From Asterochloris sp. CNOR1 (taxonomy: Eukaryota; Chlorophyta; Trebouxiophyceae; Trebouxiales; Trebouxiaceae), in contig OZ017749.1 in assembly GCA_963969365.1 (NCBI GenBank), positions 3,720,001-3,784,000 on the forward strand: a DNA stretch of 64,000 bases, in the 5' to 3' direction. This document shows positions 19,413 through 30,900 of the stretch, piece by piece. A program made the position numbers and the translations under genes. Each line of letters begins with the position of its first letter. Within the stretch, counting starts at the first letter, position 1. The notes beneath the pieces are model-generated. The model saw nothing but the letters and a program-made list of their open reading frames with translations, was not told the origin of the DNA and searched no databases.

Positions 19413-22400
19413 ATGGCCTACACAGTGCGTCTGGATCAGAATAAGGCTAAAGAGTTGGCACGAACTGGGGCCAGCCTGCTACTGCTCAATGTTCCAGAAG
19501 GCACTCGCATCGGCATTGACCACCAGGTTTGGGCCTTAATGCAATTAGCAGCAAGGCTGCAATGTAAAGATCCTTAGCTAAGTGTTCAGGCTGGCTCTGG
19601 CTGCCAAGGCTGCTGCCAGTACTCAAGGCCCCACCACCTGCTCTGAGACAGTGTGACGCTGTGCAGCGCCACCTTGCTACAGACCCCTCCGCCCCTAGTA
19701 TACCTTCCCTGCAGAACTTCATGGCTGGCCCCAAGTTTCAGGGCGTGAAGATGCTGCCTCCGGGGGCTCACATGGTCTCGTACAATGCAGCTGGACAGGG
19801 CCAGCTGCGCCAGCAGGACTTTGGGCCCACCACCGCTTTTTTCCTGCACCTGGCCTCAGGGCAGGTGGAGGTGCGGCGCTGGGACGCCCAGCACGAGCTG
19901 CTGGTGGAGCTGGAAGAGGATGAGGTAGGCCCTGCATGCAGCAAGTGATGGTTGACCTGCCAAGAGGCAAGCTGAGGTCCGGTGCTGAGATACCCAGCAG
20001 GAGTAGCCGGTGACCTGGAAAAAGACGAGGTCAACTCTGCACTGCCTTGTTGGGACATGCGACTTTTGCCAGTCTGCAAGAATCTGCACCGCCTCAAGCC
20101 CTGCAGGCAAGCATTTGCGCTGCACATACCGCGCCACCCAAGCCCGCCATCCTCTGCTCTGTGCAGGCTGAGCGCTACGCTGCTGGCGTCAAGCGCTTTG
20201 ACTTTGATGCCGGGCTGGGGCCCTACGACCTGCACCGCTTTGCGCAGTGGCAGCGGCTGGCTGGCTTCATCTCAGATGGTGAGAAGTGGCTGGAGTGGGC
20301 CTCGTGGCAGCACTGGGGGCGACAGCATTGATGCCCATGCTTGTGATGCTCAATGACTGTGTCGAACGTACTCCCCAGCTTGTTCAGTTCCACAGCACCA
20401 TGCAACATGACAGTGCACGGCGTCCTCATGGAGATGGGTACCTGCATCATCATTATCATTGTTTTCTTGTCACTTGTCTGACGGCGGTTGCTCACCCCTC
20501 CATGTGCAGTCAGAGAATTGAGCTCTGCCCTGCAGACGTCATCCGCAGGCTGCAGCCTCTGCCCCGCGGCAACATGAGCATCACAGCGGAAGGGGACCCC
20601 AGCCTGCTGCAGCCAGCCACTGCTGCAGAGGAGCGCCTGTACCAGCAGCTCCGCGAGGGGAGGGAAGCAGGCGCTGCTGGTGAGACACGGTGCCCCACCA
20701 GAGCTGTGCGTAACAGGGGACGAAGGAGCTCTGGGACGGGCAAGAAACAGGCGCGCTGTACCCAGTGAAAGTTGTCTTTAGCCCAGAACTTCAGGCATGG
20801 TGGGTGACTTTCTCTATGATTGATGCAGCTGCTGCTCTGCCCTACTGGTTGCTTGCTGACGCCAGGGTCCCAGAGAGTGATCACGCGTAGAGAGTGCGTA
20901 CAGGTGGGAGGCTGCACGATCCTGACTTTGTGTTTGCTTTTGTTTGACTGTTGTGATCAAATGTTGCGTGCAGTTCCCAGCAGCATGGAGACAGACAGCA
21001 GCAGCGCACCCACAGCAGCAGCGGTGGCCGCTGGCGCTGCCTCACAGAGTCCCAGCGGCAGCATGCGTGCATCAGACCTCCCTGCCAGGGACCATGTGGG
21101 GCGAGCACGCTATACTGAGCTGCCTCGCGTTGTCAAGGTGCAGCCTGTCCCTGTCTTGTCAGGCTTAGGTTGCCCTTCAAGGCTCGCAATTGGCAAGTGA
21201 GTGTAAGACATCACAGCACATGTTTCAGCTGCATCTGTGACAGCAGTGAAGGTGCTTCACACAGTCTAAGGCAGCACCGCGGTACTTCTGTGCCACCTGA
21301 AGGTGCTGCGCACAACCTGCCACTCAGCATTGGGGGAAGTTTGTCGACACTTCAGCACCACAATTGATGCCTGACTGCCTGTGACAGAGGCGCTGCCAGT
21401 GCTGCAGGTCCCCGGAGTGACGGGCGCCCAACTGAGCGCGCTCAACCTGGACAAGAGCATGCTGCTGGAGCAGGTGCTGCAGAAGCAGTATCACAGGGAC
21501 AGCCGCCAGCTGCTGGGGGAGCTGCAATTTGCATTCCTCGCCTTTCTGAGGGGCCAGTCCCTGGAAGGTGGACCTTGTAATTTCAGCTTGAATGCTTTCA
21601 ACCAGGAGGTTTTCAGCGTGCTGGGTGTGTCAGGCCATGCCAACTGTTGGGTATCGGGACCTGCCTACCTATTTGGAGCTGTTGCTTGTGTTCAAACGCT
21701 TGTGCTTAGCAGATTTGGTGCAAGAAGTGCATTTGCCTCTCTTCCCCACCAGGCCCGGCACCAGCAAAGTCAGACAGAGGCTCCTGCATTGCTTGTTTCA
21801 GATGAAGGCATTGCCTTTGCCAGAGCCCTCTGTTATGGTCTCGCTGCATCATCCCCCAATTTCCAGCTTGGCCAAGAGAGCAGCAGGGGCTGCCTGAAAT
21901 GGAGCTAGTGTAGTTGTGACGAGAACCAGCAGGTCTCAACTGCCATGAATCGCCCCTGCATCGTGCGCCTGCAGGATTTGCTCAATGGAAGGCGCTTGTG
22001 CAGCTGCTGCTGAGCTGTGAGCAGGCCCCCCTGACAACCCAGCAGGGCCTATTTGTGAAGTTCCTGAACGCCCTACAGTCGCAGCTTGAAGTCAGCCTTC
22101 AGGAGGAGGTGAGGGGACTGTTGGTCAGCACATCCGCCCGCTTGGTGTCCGGCAAGGTAGCCTGCGCTAGCAGCACAACAGGCTGTGGCTGTCAATCCTG
22201 CAGCGCTGTGGGGCTTGCTCAAGGTGATGGCTCCTACTGCTTTGGACACTCCGCTTGTGCGAGCGCCGGACCCATGTCAAGTGCATCCCATCTGTTGCTG
22301 ATGCTGATTTTGCTGCTGAGATGCACCATGCACGCTGAGGCTGCCAGGGGCCTGCGTGTATCCAGCAGCCATGCCAAGCATTCCGTGTGTGTCTGCAGGC

Positions 22401-22686
22401 TAGCGAGCCTGAAGCAGGCAGCAGCAGCATGCCTGCTGCATTCCCTTTGGTGGAGGAGATGCTGGCTGACAGCTTCCTGCACCAGGCCTTCCAGCGCTTT
22501 TTCGAGGGGTTGCAGGATCAGGCCACCAGTGCCATGCCACCAGGGCTGGCCAAAGCCAGCCAGCAGCTGCAGGCCTGCCTGCAGCGCCGCCTTGGCTGGG
22601 ACTTTGCAGTGCAAGACCTGGGGCACCCTGACAGTGATGACGAGTACGCCCCTGTGGTGGTGGCCTTGAATGAGGTCGCGCTGTAG
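19413..22686 (+). CDS. AAR2: AAR2 splicing factor homologue (U5 snRNP assembly)
   Basis: AAR2 binds PRP8 during cytoplasmic and nuclear maturation of the U5 snRNP. Eight exons: 19413-19526, 19715-19924, 20167-20278, 20536-20679, 20974-21137, 21408-21567, 21975-22108, 22399-22686; all phases agree and give 441 residues, near the family's usual length. Diagnostic stretches: LLLLNVPEGTRIGIDHQ (exon 1), GPKFQGVKMLPPGAHMVSY and DFGPTTAFFLHL (exon 2), GPYDLHRFAQWQRLAGFISD (exon 3), ALNLDKSMLLEQVL and LLGELQFAFLAFLRGQSLE (exon 6), GFAQWKALVQLLL (exon 7). Exon 6 could also begin 18 nt earlier in the same frame. The acidic C-terminus (DSDDEYAP) is typical. Intron 2 carries an echo of the exon 2 tail. 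Confidence 0.93.
19984..20045 (+). repeat. Echo of AAR2 exon 2 tail and donor
   Basis: The last ~48 nt of exon 2 plus the start of intron 2 are repeated ~110 nt downstream: exon cgctgggacgcccagcacga against tgctgagatacccagcagga, and ctggaagaggatgag|gta against ctggaaaaagacgag|gtc. Identity is roughly 70 percent by eye. Confidence 0.8.
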
Positions 22687-23540
22687 CTACGTGAGACGAG
22701 TTGCCTGCCTGCTGGCAGGCACGGGGATGCAGGGCATCCTGGCAGGTCTAGTCAGGACGCCGGTATGTCCACGGGTCCACTGGTCGCCACTAGCAAGGTC
22801 TGGAGGAGTCTGCTGGTTTCTAAGTGTGGCTCATCTCAAGCGTTGCTTGGCAAGCCGGTTGAGTCCTCTGCCCTCAGCTGTAAGAAATCAGGGATGCAGT
22901 GAGTTGCATGGCAATCCCTAACGATTCCCAGGAAGACAAGCGCGCAGCAGGAGCCAGCAGCATTGCCCATGGGTGTGTAAGTCCTCCCAACGTAAGCAAT
23001 GGGGCAAGAGGCCCTCATGCACAGGGGTGCTGAATAATAGGCTCTCGGAAATCTGCTTGCAGCAGGTCCCTTCGCCGCATCAGGAACATGAAGCATGTGT
23101 GCAGCAGCATGCTCTGCAAGCTATGCTCCCTCCATGGCTGTGGGTGTCAGATGAAACCACTGGGTAGGCAATGTTGCTCCCAAGTCTGGCACCTGCAAGC
23201 CAGTCTCAGGGCAGTGGAGATGCCAGGAGCCACTGCAGGGGCACCCCCAAGTCAGGCTGCCAGAGTCAGTACATGCACTGCTGACTGGTGCTTGCTGCAA
23301 TATTGCGCAGCGGGCATCCGGTCAAGCAGATCACGGTGCCAGGCTGTGCCTGCTAGGTATCTGCAGCTGCCCTGTGATGCAGGGGCCAGCGTGCAGCAGC
23401 CAAGACCGCAAAGTCAGGGACACAGTCATCAACCAGGCACAAAGCTTCTAAGCAGGCAGCGGCAACCAGGTCGCAGGCCTCCAAGCACACGTGCACGCTG
23501 GACGTCAGCGCCGAGAGTCAGCCACCTGCAGAGGCCTGGA
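22687..23540. other. Intergenic stretch downstream of AAR2
   Basis: No coding exon with convincing composition and splice borders was found. It may contain the 5' exons of the SAM-like gene. Confidence 0.4.
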
Positions 23541-26500
23541 AGCTGATGCTGCACAGCCTGGCAGAGCTTGGCCTGGAGGGACTGCAGGGCCCTAGTGCGC
23601 TGCAGGTGACTGCCAACAATCTCTGCAGCTGAGATCTCGCATTGCATCCCATCAGTCCTCCTGGGACTCTCCTGGAGCAATCAGCGTCTTGCCACTGTTT
23701 GCTACTTATACCCTGGTTTGTGACCCTGTGATCTCAGTCAGCTAGCAGTGCGGCAGAGCACTGCACACCTGCACAGTCACCCCTGCACCTCTCTATCGTC
23801 AATGCTGCTGGTAGGTGCGGCTGTGGGCCCACACCTGCTGCACGCAGGTGAATGAGACCTGCTGATGTCTGAGGCTTTTGTGCGGGCCCCCTCCCGTGCC
23901 TCACATCTCAATCCCTGACCTGTTACATCAGGTGCCTGCTTGTCCAGGGCTCTGTGCTGTATCCAACAATCTGAAGCCCCTCAGATGAGTCGTATGCTTG
24001 TCTGGCACCCTGCACCAATTCAGCAGCCTGGCGCACACGTGCCCCCCTCTCTGCAGTACATTGTGCCTTCCCTGTGCAGGCTGCTGGGTCCCCCTGAGCC
24101 TCCAGGCCGGTGGCCACAGCTGTGGCAGCCAGCAGTTGAGACAGCCCTCTGCTTCAACCTCCTGACAACCACAGCCTGGCATCCTCGTCATGGGCAATGC
24201 GCTGAGCGCAGCCAGGCCGCAACTGGGGTGTCTCCCGCAACTGGGGTGTCTCCCAAACAGCTTACCCCGACTCATCACAGCAAGCAGCCACAGCTCCTGC
24301 TGCCCGCTGCGCCCTTGTCCACATGACACTTCAGCGCAGGGAGCCTACATTACGCTGATTCATCTTCAAAACAGTGCCTATGGAATGACCCAGCCTTCAG
24401 GCAGATGCTGTGGCTGCTACCCAGCCAACAAGACACCACTCACAACTGAGCACGTCTCCACATTTCTGAGCTGCTGTTCGCACTTTCAGCTCGTGGTACA
24501 CCTCAGAATCTCGCTTGGCATAGTGCTATGCTGCCACGGAGATAGCAGAGTCTGCTGACTGCCATAATGCTGATACGATTGCGGTGCTGCCAGCAAGGAA
24601 GTTGTAGCATGAGGCCCATGAGCGGGCCTTTTGAAAGCCTGCTCTGCTGTACTCTTCAAAGAGTCTCCCTCATTGCCAGGCGCAACCCTGGAGTTAAGAG
24701 GTCTGCCAGGCATGGCTTGCATGAATTTCAGCCTTGACAGACGAGCAAATGCTGCTGACCTCAGCAGCAACAAGGTCACCCACTTGATGAGCCGCTGAGC
24801 ACCTACCAGGCCCGGTGCTTCTCCACGCCTCATAGGCAAGGAGTGTCTTCAGTCCCACGAGGGGCTGGTGCACCTACCTGAGCACTGGCAGTGCTTACAG
24901 GGCTTTTCAGGCTCTCAAATTGACATCGTAGCAGCCTCAGCTGGGCAGAGGTGGACATAACTGTGCCTTAGCACCTGTGCTGCACCTGGTCATGCAGCCT
25001 TCCTGCAAATGCTGCAGGGCAGTCAGAATCGGCTTGCTGCCAACTTGGGTGGTTGCAGCTGAGACAAAAGGTTTTGCTGTTGATCAAGTGCTGACAAGCT
25101 GCGAAGTCAATCAGCTTTGTCCACAATGAGCTTGCAAGCTGCTTGTCGTGGCAGCAAAGGGAGGCTTAAGATGCTCATTTGCATGCAGGCAGTATGGAAT
25201 ACTTTGCCACTGAAGACGAGCTGCGAAACTACCTGCAGCGCTTGCACAAGGACTATGGCAACCTATATGCTGAGACTCTCTGGAGCAACGGAGTCACCGC
25301 CAGCAGCATGCTGGCTGCCAACTCTGTGGAGGTCTTGATGCACGCAGGGGTGGCCAAGGAGCTTCATGCCTGGCACATCAAGGTCGAAGCAGGCACCTCA
25401 GGTGTGGTGAAGACAGTGTTGTTGGTCACATGTCTGACCAGACCCAACCTTGACATGAGTTTTCTGTTCGCTGGGAGCCACATCTGCATCAGTTGTCACA
25501 CCAGCGGCTGTGTCTGTTGATGACCATTTAGGGCAATAAGCTGAATGTCCAATGGGCTTATGAACTTTGTGGTCAAGCCATCTCTGCATCTTGGGCTTCT
25601 GTTCTGCAAGCCTCTGTTGCTGAGGCAAGCAGGCTTCTTTCTTGTGCTGGGATTGCAGGCAGCTGCTGGGGCGGGTCCCCAGAGGGTGCAGCAGAAATCA
25701 CTGATGATTGGCTTGCTGTGCAGGCAGGGGAGCAGGCACATATGATGCACATGCTGACTTGCATGGCAAGCAAATTGTCTAAGTGTAGTTGGCGCCTTCC
25801 TCCTGCTTATGTGCTTTACAAATCATGACATTGTTGCTGTTCTGCAGAGGGCTCGTCACAGGACTCGACGGAAGATGATGGGTTTGGGCCAGGCATTGAC
25901 ATATGGTCCGATGTGGCCAAGATCCTCCACTCCATATACAAAAGGCTCACAGACAACCTCACATACAAAAGACTCAGTTCAACAAAGCCTCACTGTCAGT
26001 GATTTTGCTGGAAACCCCCTTTGCTTTGACTTTCACTTTACTGCAGAACACCCTGAACAGAATGCAGAGTGACCTTAGAGCAGATGACAAGGTATGGCTC
26101 TCTTTGTGACTTCAAAAGAGAGCCTTACCTTGTCCTCTGCTTCATGCATGCACATCATGCATCATGTGTACACTATGTATGCTGGCTCACAATGCATTGG
26201 CAGTGACTTGGTTCACCTTACCGCACAAGCTATGGTAGAAGTGTGATGGCCCTGGCATCATGCCGTTATCATGCCAGCCCCCTCACAGCTTTTGGGCAAG
26301 TGTAGTATCTTGGCAGAGAATCTGGATGTCTGGACACGAAACCCTGGCAGCCAAAAGCCCATCTGGATTCGGCCGAGTTGTGCAGCTGCAAGTTGCACGA
26401 TGGAGCAGACGAATCAACAACAAAGGCACTCGCGCAGCAAGGTCCTGGTGCTAGTCAACTGCTCCACTCAATTTGCAGCAAACAAGAATTGAAGATGACA

Positions 26501-26602
26501 TTGGCACTGCCCTTGTTGGCCTGGCAGCAAACCAGCAACACCTGACAGCCGCTATCAGCACAACACGTCTTATGAAAGAGAGACTGCCCCTCATGGCGCC
26601 TG
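23541..26602 (+). CDS. SAM-like domain/coiled-coil protein (partial exon model)
   Basis: Exons with clean borders: about 23541-23606 (AWKLMLHSLAELGLEGLQG), 25189-25401, from 25848 (EGSSQDSTEDDGFGPGIDIW, phase-compatible with 25401), 26047-26091 (NTLNRMQSDLRADDK) and 26479-26602 (TRIEDDIGTALVGLAANQQH). Exon 25189-25401 has ELRNYLQRLHKDYGNLYAET, then SMLAANSVEVLMHAGVAKEL and HAWHIKV, the spacing of a SAM domain (helix, loop, L..GV...HA..I). The later exons are helical and polar, suggesting a coiled coil. Function unknown; SAM domains usually mediate protein or RNA binding. The first and last exons, and whether 23541 belongs, are open. Confidence 0.45.
23607..25188. other. Long gap in the SAM-like gene region
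   Basis: No exon could be supported here. A 19-bp unit (caactggggtgtctcccgc) is tandemly doubled at about 24222-24256. If the exon at 23541-23606 belongs to the same gene, this is one very long intron. Confidence 0.35.
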
Positions 26603-27163
26603 GTCAGTTTGCCGCACACATCTGTCTCCCAGCTGGTCCTTGTCAAAGCAGGCAGCCTGCCCTCTGGCCCACCTGGCCTGAGGGCCCTGGGCTTCACCCT
26701 CACACTCAAGCCCAGGAGCCTGCCTGACCAGAGGCCTTACTCCAAGAATACAGGCTGCCCCTGAGGACAGGCAGCAGCGTGCTGTTCAGGACCTTCTTGG
26801 TACCTGCCTCTTGCATCTGGTGGCAGCACACAGCACCAGTGAGGTCTGCAGGACTGCGGCAGCCTTGACTTGTTGTGGTACAGGAGCCCAGGTCACAGCT
26901 GTCTACCAGACATGCTTTCGTGACAAATTCTATGAAACAGTCGTTTAGGCCCCCAGCTGTGGCTTACTAGCTATACATGTAAACATGTTATTGCAAGCTG
27001 GCTTGGCTTCTGCACAAGTTTCGTTCCTCGAGTATATATGCTATTGGCGACCCCGCCTGCAACCCTAGACAGCCCTGGGCACCTTGCCATCAGGTGGGAA
27101 AGTTCAGCAGTGGTCGCCACGGCTGAACTCCCTGTTGATCACCAGCCCCTGGCTCTGCAGGGC
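26603..27163. other. Gap between the SAM-like gene and the phosphatase
   Basis: The end of the SAM-like gene and the promoter of the phosphatase should lie here. No exon is clear. An AT-rich patch with atatatgct occurs at about 27032-27040, 120-130 bp before the phosphatase ATG. Confidence 0.35.
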
Positions 27164-27664
27164 ATGGCAGAGATTGAGGTTGATGAGGTGATTCCAGGCC
27201 TGTGGATCGGCAATGCCGCAGCTGCAGAGGGAGCCCTGGACTTCAGATACACACATGTGCTGAACATGGCTGGCAACTTGCAACCAGCAGTCAGTGATCC
27301 CGCAGACAGGCGTTATCTGCACATCAAGCTGCAGGACTTAGACAACATATCGCCATTCCTTGACCAGATCTACCAGTTCATCTCTGATGCCCTTGCTGGG
27401 GGTGGCCAGGTCCTCGTCCACTGCCAAGTGGGAGCAAACAGGAGTGCAGCAGCCTGCCTGGCTTTCCTGGCAAAGCATCAGCGCAAGCCTGTGGCGGAGG
27501 CGCTGGCCCAGCTCAAGGCAGCCCATCGAAAGTCCTTCCCAGGCCCTTGGTTCCAGGAACAAATTCGTTTTTGGTTGGGAGACATCGAGCCAAGCAATAG
27601 GCAGGATGGCCTGCTTGCAGCCGTCAAGCGCCGCCTTGCTCTGCGCAGGGAGGGGCAGCTCTGA
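27164..27664 (+). CDS. Dual-specificity protein phosphatase
   Basis: Removes phosphate from Tyr and Ser/Thr residues. One exon of 166 codons. The catalytic loop VHCQVGANRSAAACLAFL fits HC-x5-R, with Cys as nucleophile; the general-acid Asp lies in LQDLDNISPF. The N-terminus EVDEVIPGLWIGNAAAAEGA is the usual DSP start (I.PGL.IGN...A). The ATG at 27164 comes just after a TGCAG, so a 5' exon is possible, but the domain is complete from here. The C-terminal tail is basic (VKRRLALRRE). It is one of few intronless genes in the window. Confidence 0.88.
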   Translation: MAEIEVDEVIPGLWIGNAAAAEGALDFRYTHVLNMAGNLQPAVSDPADRRYLHIKLQDLDNISPFLDQIYQFISDALAGGGQVLVHCQVGANRSAAACLAFLAKHQRKPVAEALAQLKAAHRKSFPGPWFQEQIRFWLGDIEPSNRQDGLLAAVKRRLALRREGQL

Positions 27665-27921
27665 GTCCTTGCCACCTTGACTTCATCTTCAGTCCGAGAG
27701 CCCTGTGATCGCATGCAGACGCTGCCTGGGACCAGGTCGACCATGAACCTTGATGAAGCACCTCAGCACCAATTGGAGCATGGAAGAAATCTGAAGCGTG
27801 AGGTAGTTGAACATGATGACAACATTATTCAACGACTTCATCTGGGAGAGAGGCTGCCCTCCACGGCGGCAGTTCGGCTCTGTTGCAGCGCTCTCGGCCG
27901 CGTGCTGAGGCAGGATCCGAC

Positions 27922-30900
27922 ATGCCATGCATGTCAAGACCGTGGGCAGGCCTGCTAGCAGGCCTATGTTGCCTGGGCCACCTGGCTCGGGGCCAGGCTC
28001 CAGCCCCGGCCCTTGCAGCCTGCAATGCTACTGAATGTGGTCAGCCACAGTTCAATGGAACAGCTACCTCTGACCCTGAAGCACCAGTAGGCATCAGCCA
28101 GTATGATCCAGCAGTGGTGGGTCCAGCGGCCAACCACACGCCCTGGCAGATCCACCTCCTTCCAGGTCAGCTGCAATCCCTTGCAGCCCGCCTGATGCCA
28201 TGTTACCTTGGATGCCAGCATGCATGCCTGCGCTGAGCTGCCATACTCCTGCACGTCATCCACAGGGAGGGTCAGCGGCTTGTGCTTCCATGTGTCATAA
28301 TAAGCTCAGTGAGCCTGCCAGCATGCAGTCATTTGTCCTGTCAGATGCACTTACGTAACCTTCCTGCCAAGCCCTGCTGGTCTGACCTTTGCACCCAGGA
28401 GGCTTCTGGGGTGTGCAGCATGCTACAGCACGTCAGGAATACATCCATCTTGCGAGCCAAGGTGCTTCAGGGTCAGAAGTCTGGCCGCCGGCTGGACAGC
28501 GTCGGGCAGCAGCCCACCACATGTGAGCCTGCTAATGCTGTGCTTGCAGGCTCGTCAGACATGCAGTACATGACTGCGGTCTGGGCCACCGGGCAGTACA
28601 TCACGGGCCCCAGCGAGGCCGGAGGACCCTGCGAGTCCGTCACTTATCAGCAGAACAGTGGGTGCACATGCTGCATGCATTGGGGTGGCGCATCAAGTCG
28701 TGCAGCCAAGGGGCGGGCAGGCTGCGGCCTCTGACTCAAAGGCGAAGCAGCGGATCATGCTGCTTTAGCAGTCTGTGGGTGCTGGCCCAGGGGCATGTTG
28801 CACAGCCTGCTAGATGGGCAGTTTGTGCTGCTAGCCAAGAGGCAGTGCTAGCACCAAAGGGGCCGGGCTGCAGCAGCCTGCAGGATGCGCCAAGCCCACA
28901 CCTCCTGTCAGCTCGGGCTGCAGCAAGTCGAGCCGCGCCCTGCAGCACTTGGCTGCCGCTGCCCAGCACACAGCGCCCGGCTCCAACAGAGCACAGTGGA
29001 GTGCGGCGCCTCACAGCACTGTCCCTGCAGGCACAGTCACACCACTGTTCCTGCAGGTACGGACGCCAACACCTGCACCAAGCAGCCCCCAAACACGCCC
29101 AACAACGTCAGCGCTGTGGGCAGCATGCTCCTCTTCTCAACCAGCTCCAGCATGACCAACCCCCAGCGGGCCAATGGCTATGCCCAGGTCTACACTCAGG
29201 TGAGCTTCAAGCAGTCCCTTGGCATCTGGTGTCTGTCAGAGAGTGCTGGCCGGCGTGAGCCAATGCCCCTGGGAGAGGCGCACCACTACCACGCTTGCAG
29301 CAGGCTGAGGGTGTGGAGAACTTCCAGAAGCAGGAGGGGCGCCTCTCAGCTGCAGATACTGCCTCCTGCCTTTTTACAGCTTAGCATCCCTTTAGACAGC
29401 TGCTTGACCAGAGGCTGGGGGGAGGGGGAGGGGGAAGGGGGGGGGAAGGGGGGGCTTCTGTGCATTGCCAGCCAGCATCACAGGCACACCTGCCCCTGCC
29501 CCGACGCAAAACGTCAGCCTGCAACATGGAACACGCGCACAGCACAGGCATGCTGCCCCTGCACTGATAAAATGTCGAAGCAGTCCAGCGAGCAGCATGC
29601 CTACCCAGCAGGGTTCCCGCGCCTGCCTCTGCCTCAGCGGCTTGCATTCAGCTCTCAGCATGCACATGCATATGCTCAGGGCAGGGGAGCCTCCAATTGC
29701 ATACGTACAGCACAGGCACAACTGCTGCCAGTGCAGAGCCCAAGGCAGTGCAACTCTCAGGTTGCCTCCAGCGCTGGGCGTGCACGTCAACATGCTTGGC
29801 TCAATGGAGGTTCAGCGCCTGCACGCACAGGACAGGCCACATCATCACACCTCCCTTAGTCTGGGGCCGCAGCCTCAGTCAGCAGGGCAGCAGCAGGGCT
29901 TGGCTTGGCACCAGACTGGCCAGCCAGCTGACCTGCAAAGCATGCCTCACACAAGCTCCATGCATTCACTGTCACATGTCGGGAACAAGGCCCCTCCAGC
30001 TGCATTCACATACTGTCTCAGGTAGGGAGCTACAGCTCCTGCCAGCAGACAGCAGCTTGAGACCAAAGACGCCAGCCCGTGGCCTGCAAAGCCTATTCAC
30101 AACATCTGCTACAGTAGACAGCAGCTTGGCACCAAGCTACGCCAGCCAGCGGCCTGCAAAGCCTGTCTCCTCTGTGCTACACTAGACAGCAGCCTGGCAC
30201 CAAGATACGCCAGCCCGTAGCCTGCAAAGCCTGTCCCCACTGTGCTACAGCAGACAGCAGCCCGTCACCATAGGCGCCAGCCAGTGGCCTGCAGAGCCTG
30301 TCCCCATCGTGCTGCCTCACCAAGTGTTTCTTACCCTGCCTGCAGCCCCAAGGCACTGCAGACAACATCCTCTCCTCCCTCATTGGCTTGGATGTGGACC
30401 TGGACGGTGCTCAGAACGGGACAGTGACTGATGGTGATGTCAGCTATTTCAGGTGAAGGCAGTCCAGTGCCTGCAGGAGCAGCGAAGGGGGGCGGGGGTG
30501 GTTGCACTGCAAGGGAGGCATGTCTTGTGCTTGGCTAGCATGCCTAGTGAGGCAGGCAGCAGCAGTCTCCTGGTTGGTCCAGCCTGCAGGCCAGGCATTG
30601 GTCTAGGGGTTAGGTTTCAGGGGCCTGCTGCGGCACTGCTGCTCTGGCAGGCCAGGCAGGTGCTGGGCTGCCTGGGCATGGAATGCTGGATGCCAGCTTG
30701 GGCAGACAAGCAGTGCTGTGCTGGGCGTGCCGTCTGCGTTCATGTGCACAGCAAGCAGAGGGCTCTGAAACCTGTGTGCTGTTGCAGCACAGTGCTGAGC
30801 CGACCCTCCTGTCTGCCTGCAGCCCTGTCATCCACACAGCCACCTTTGGCCCATTGCAACCAGGGGTCACGTACTTTTATCAGGCAAGTCTGTCACAGGT

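Noticed and set aside
30047-30318. CRISPR-like array
   Set aside because: Contiguous diverged 68-bp units without unique spacers, inside a eukaryotic intron; no cas genes.
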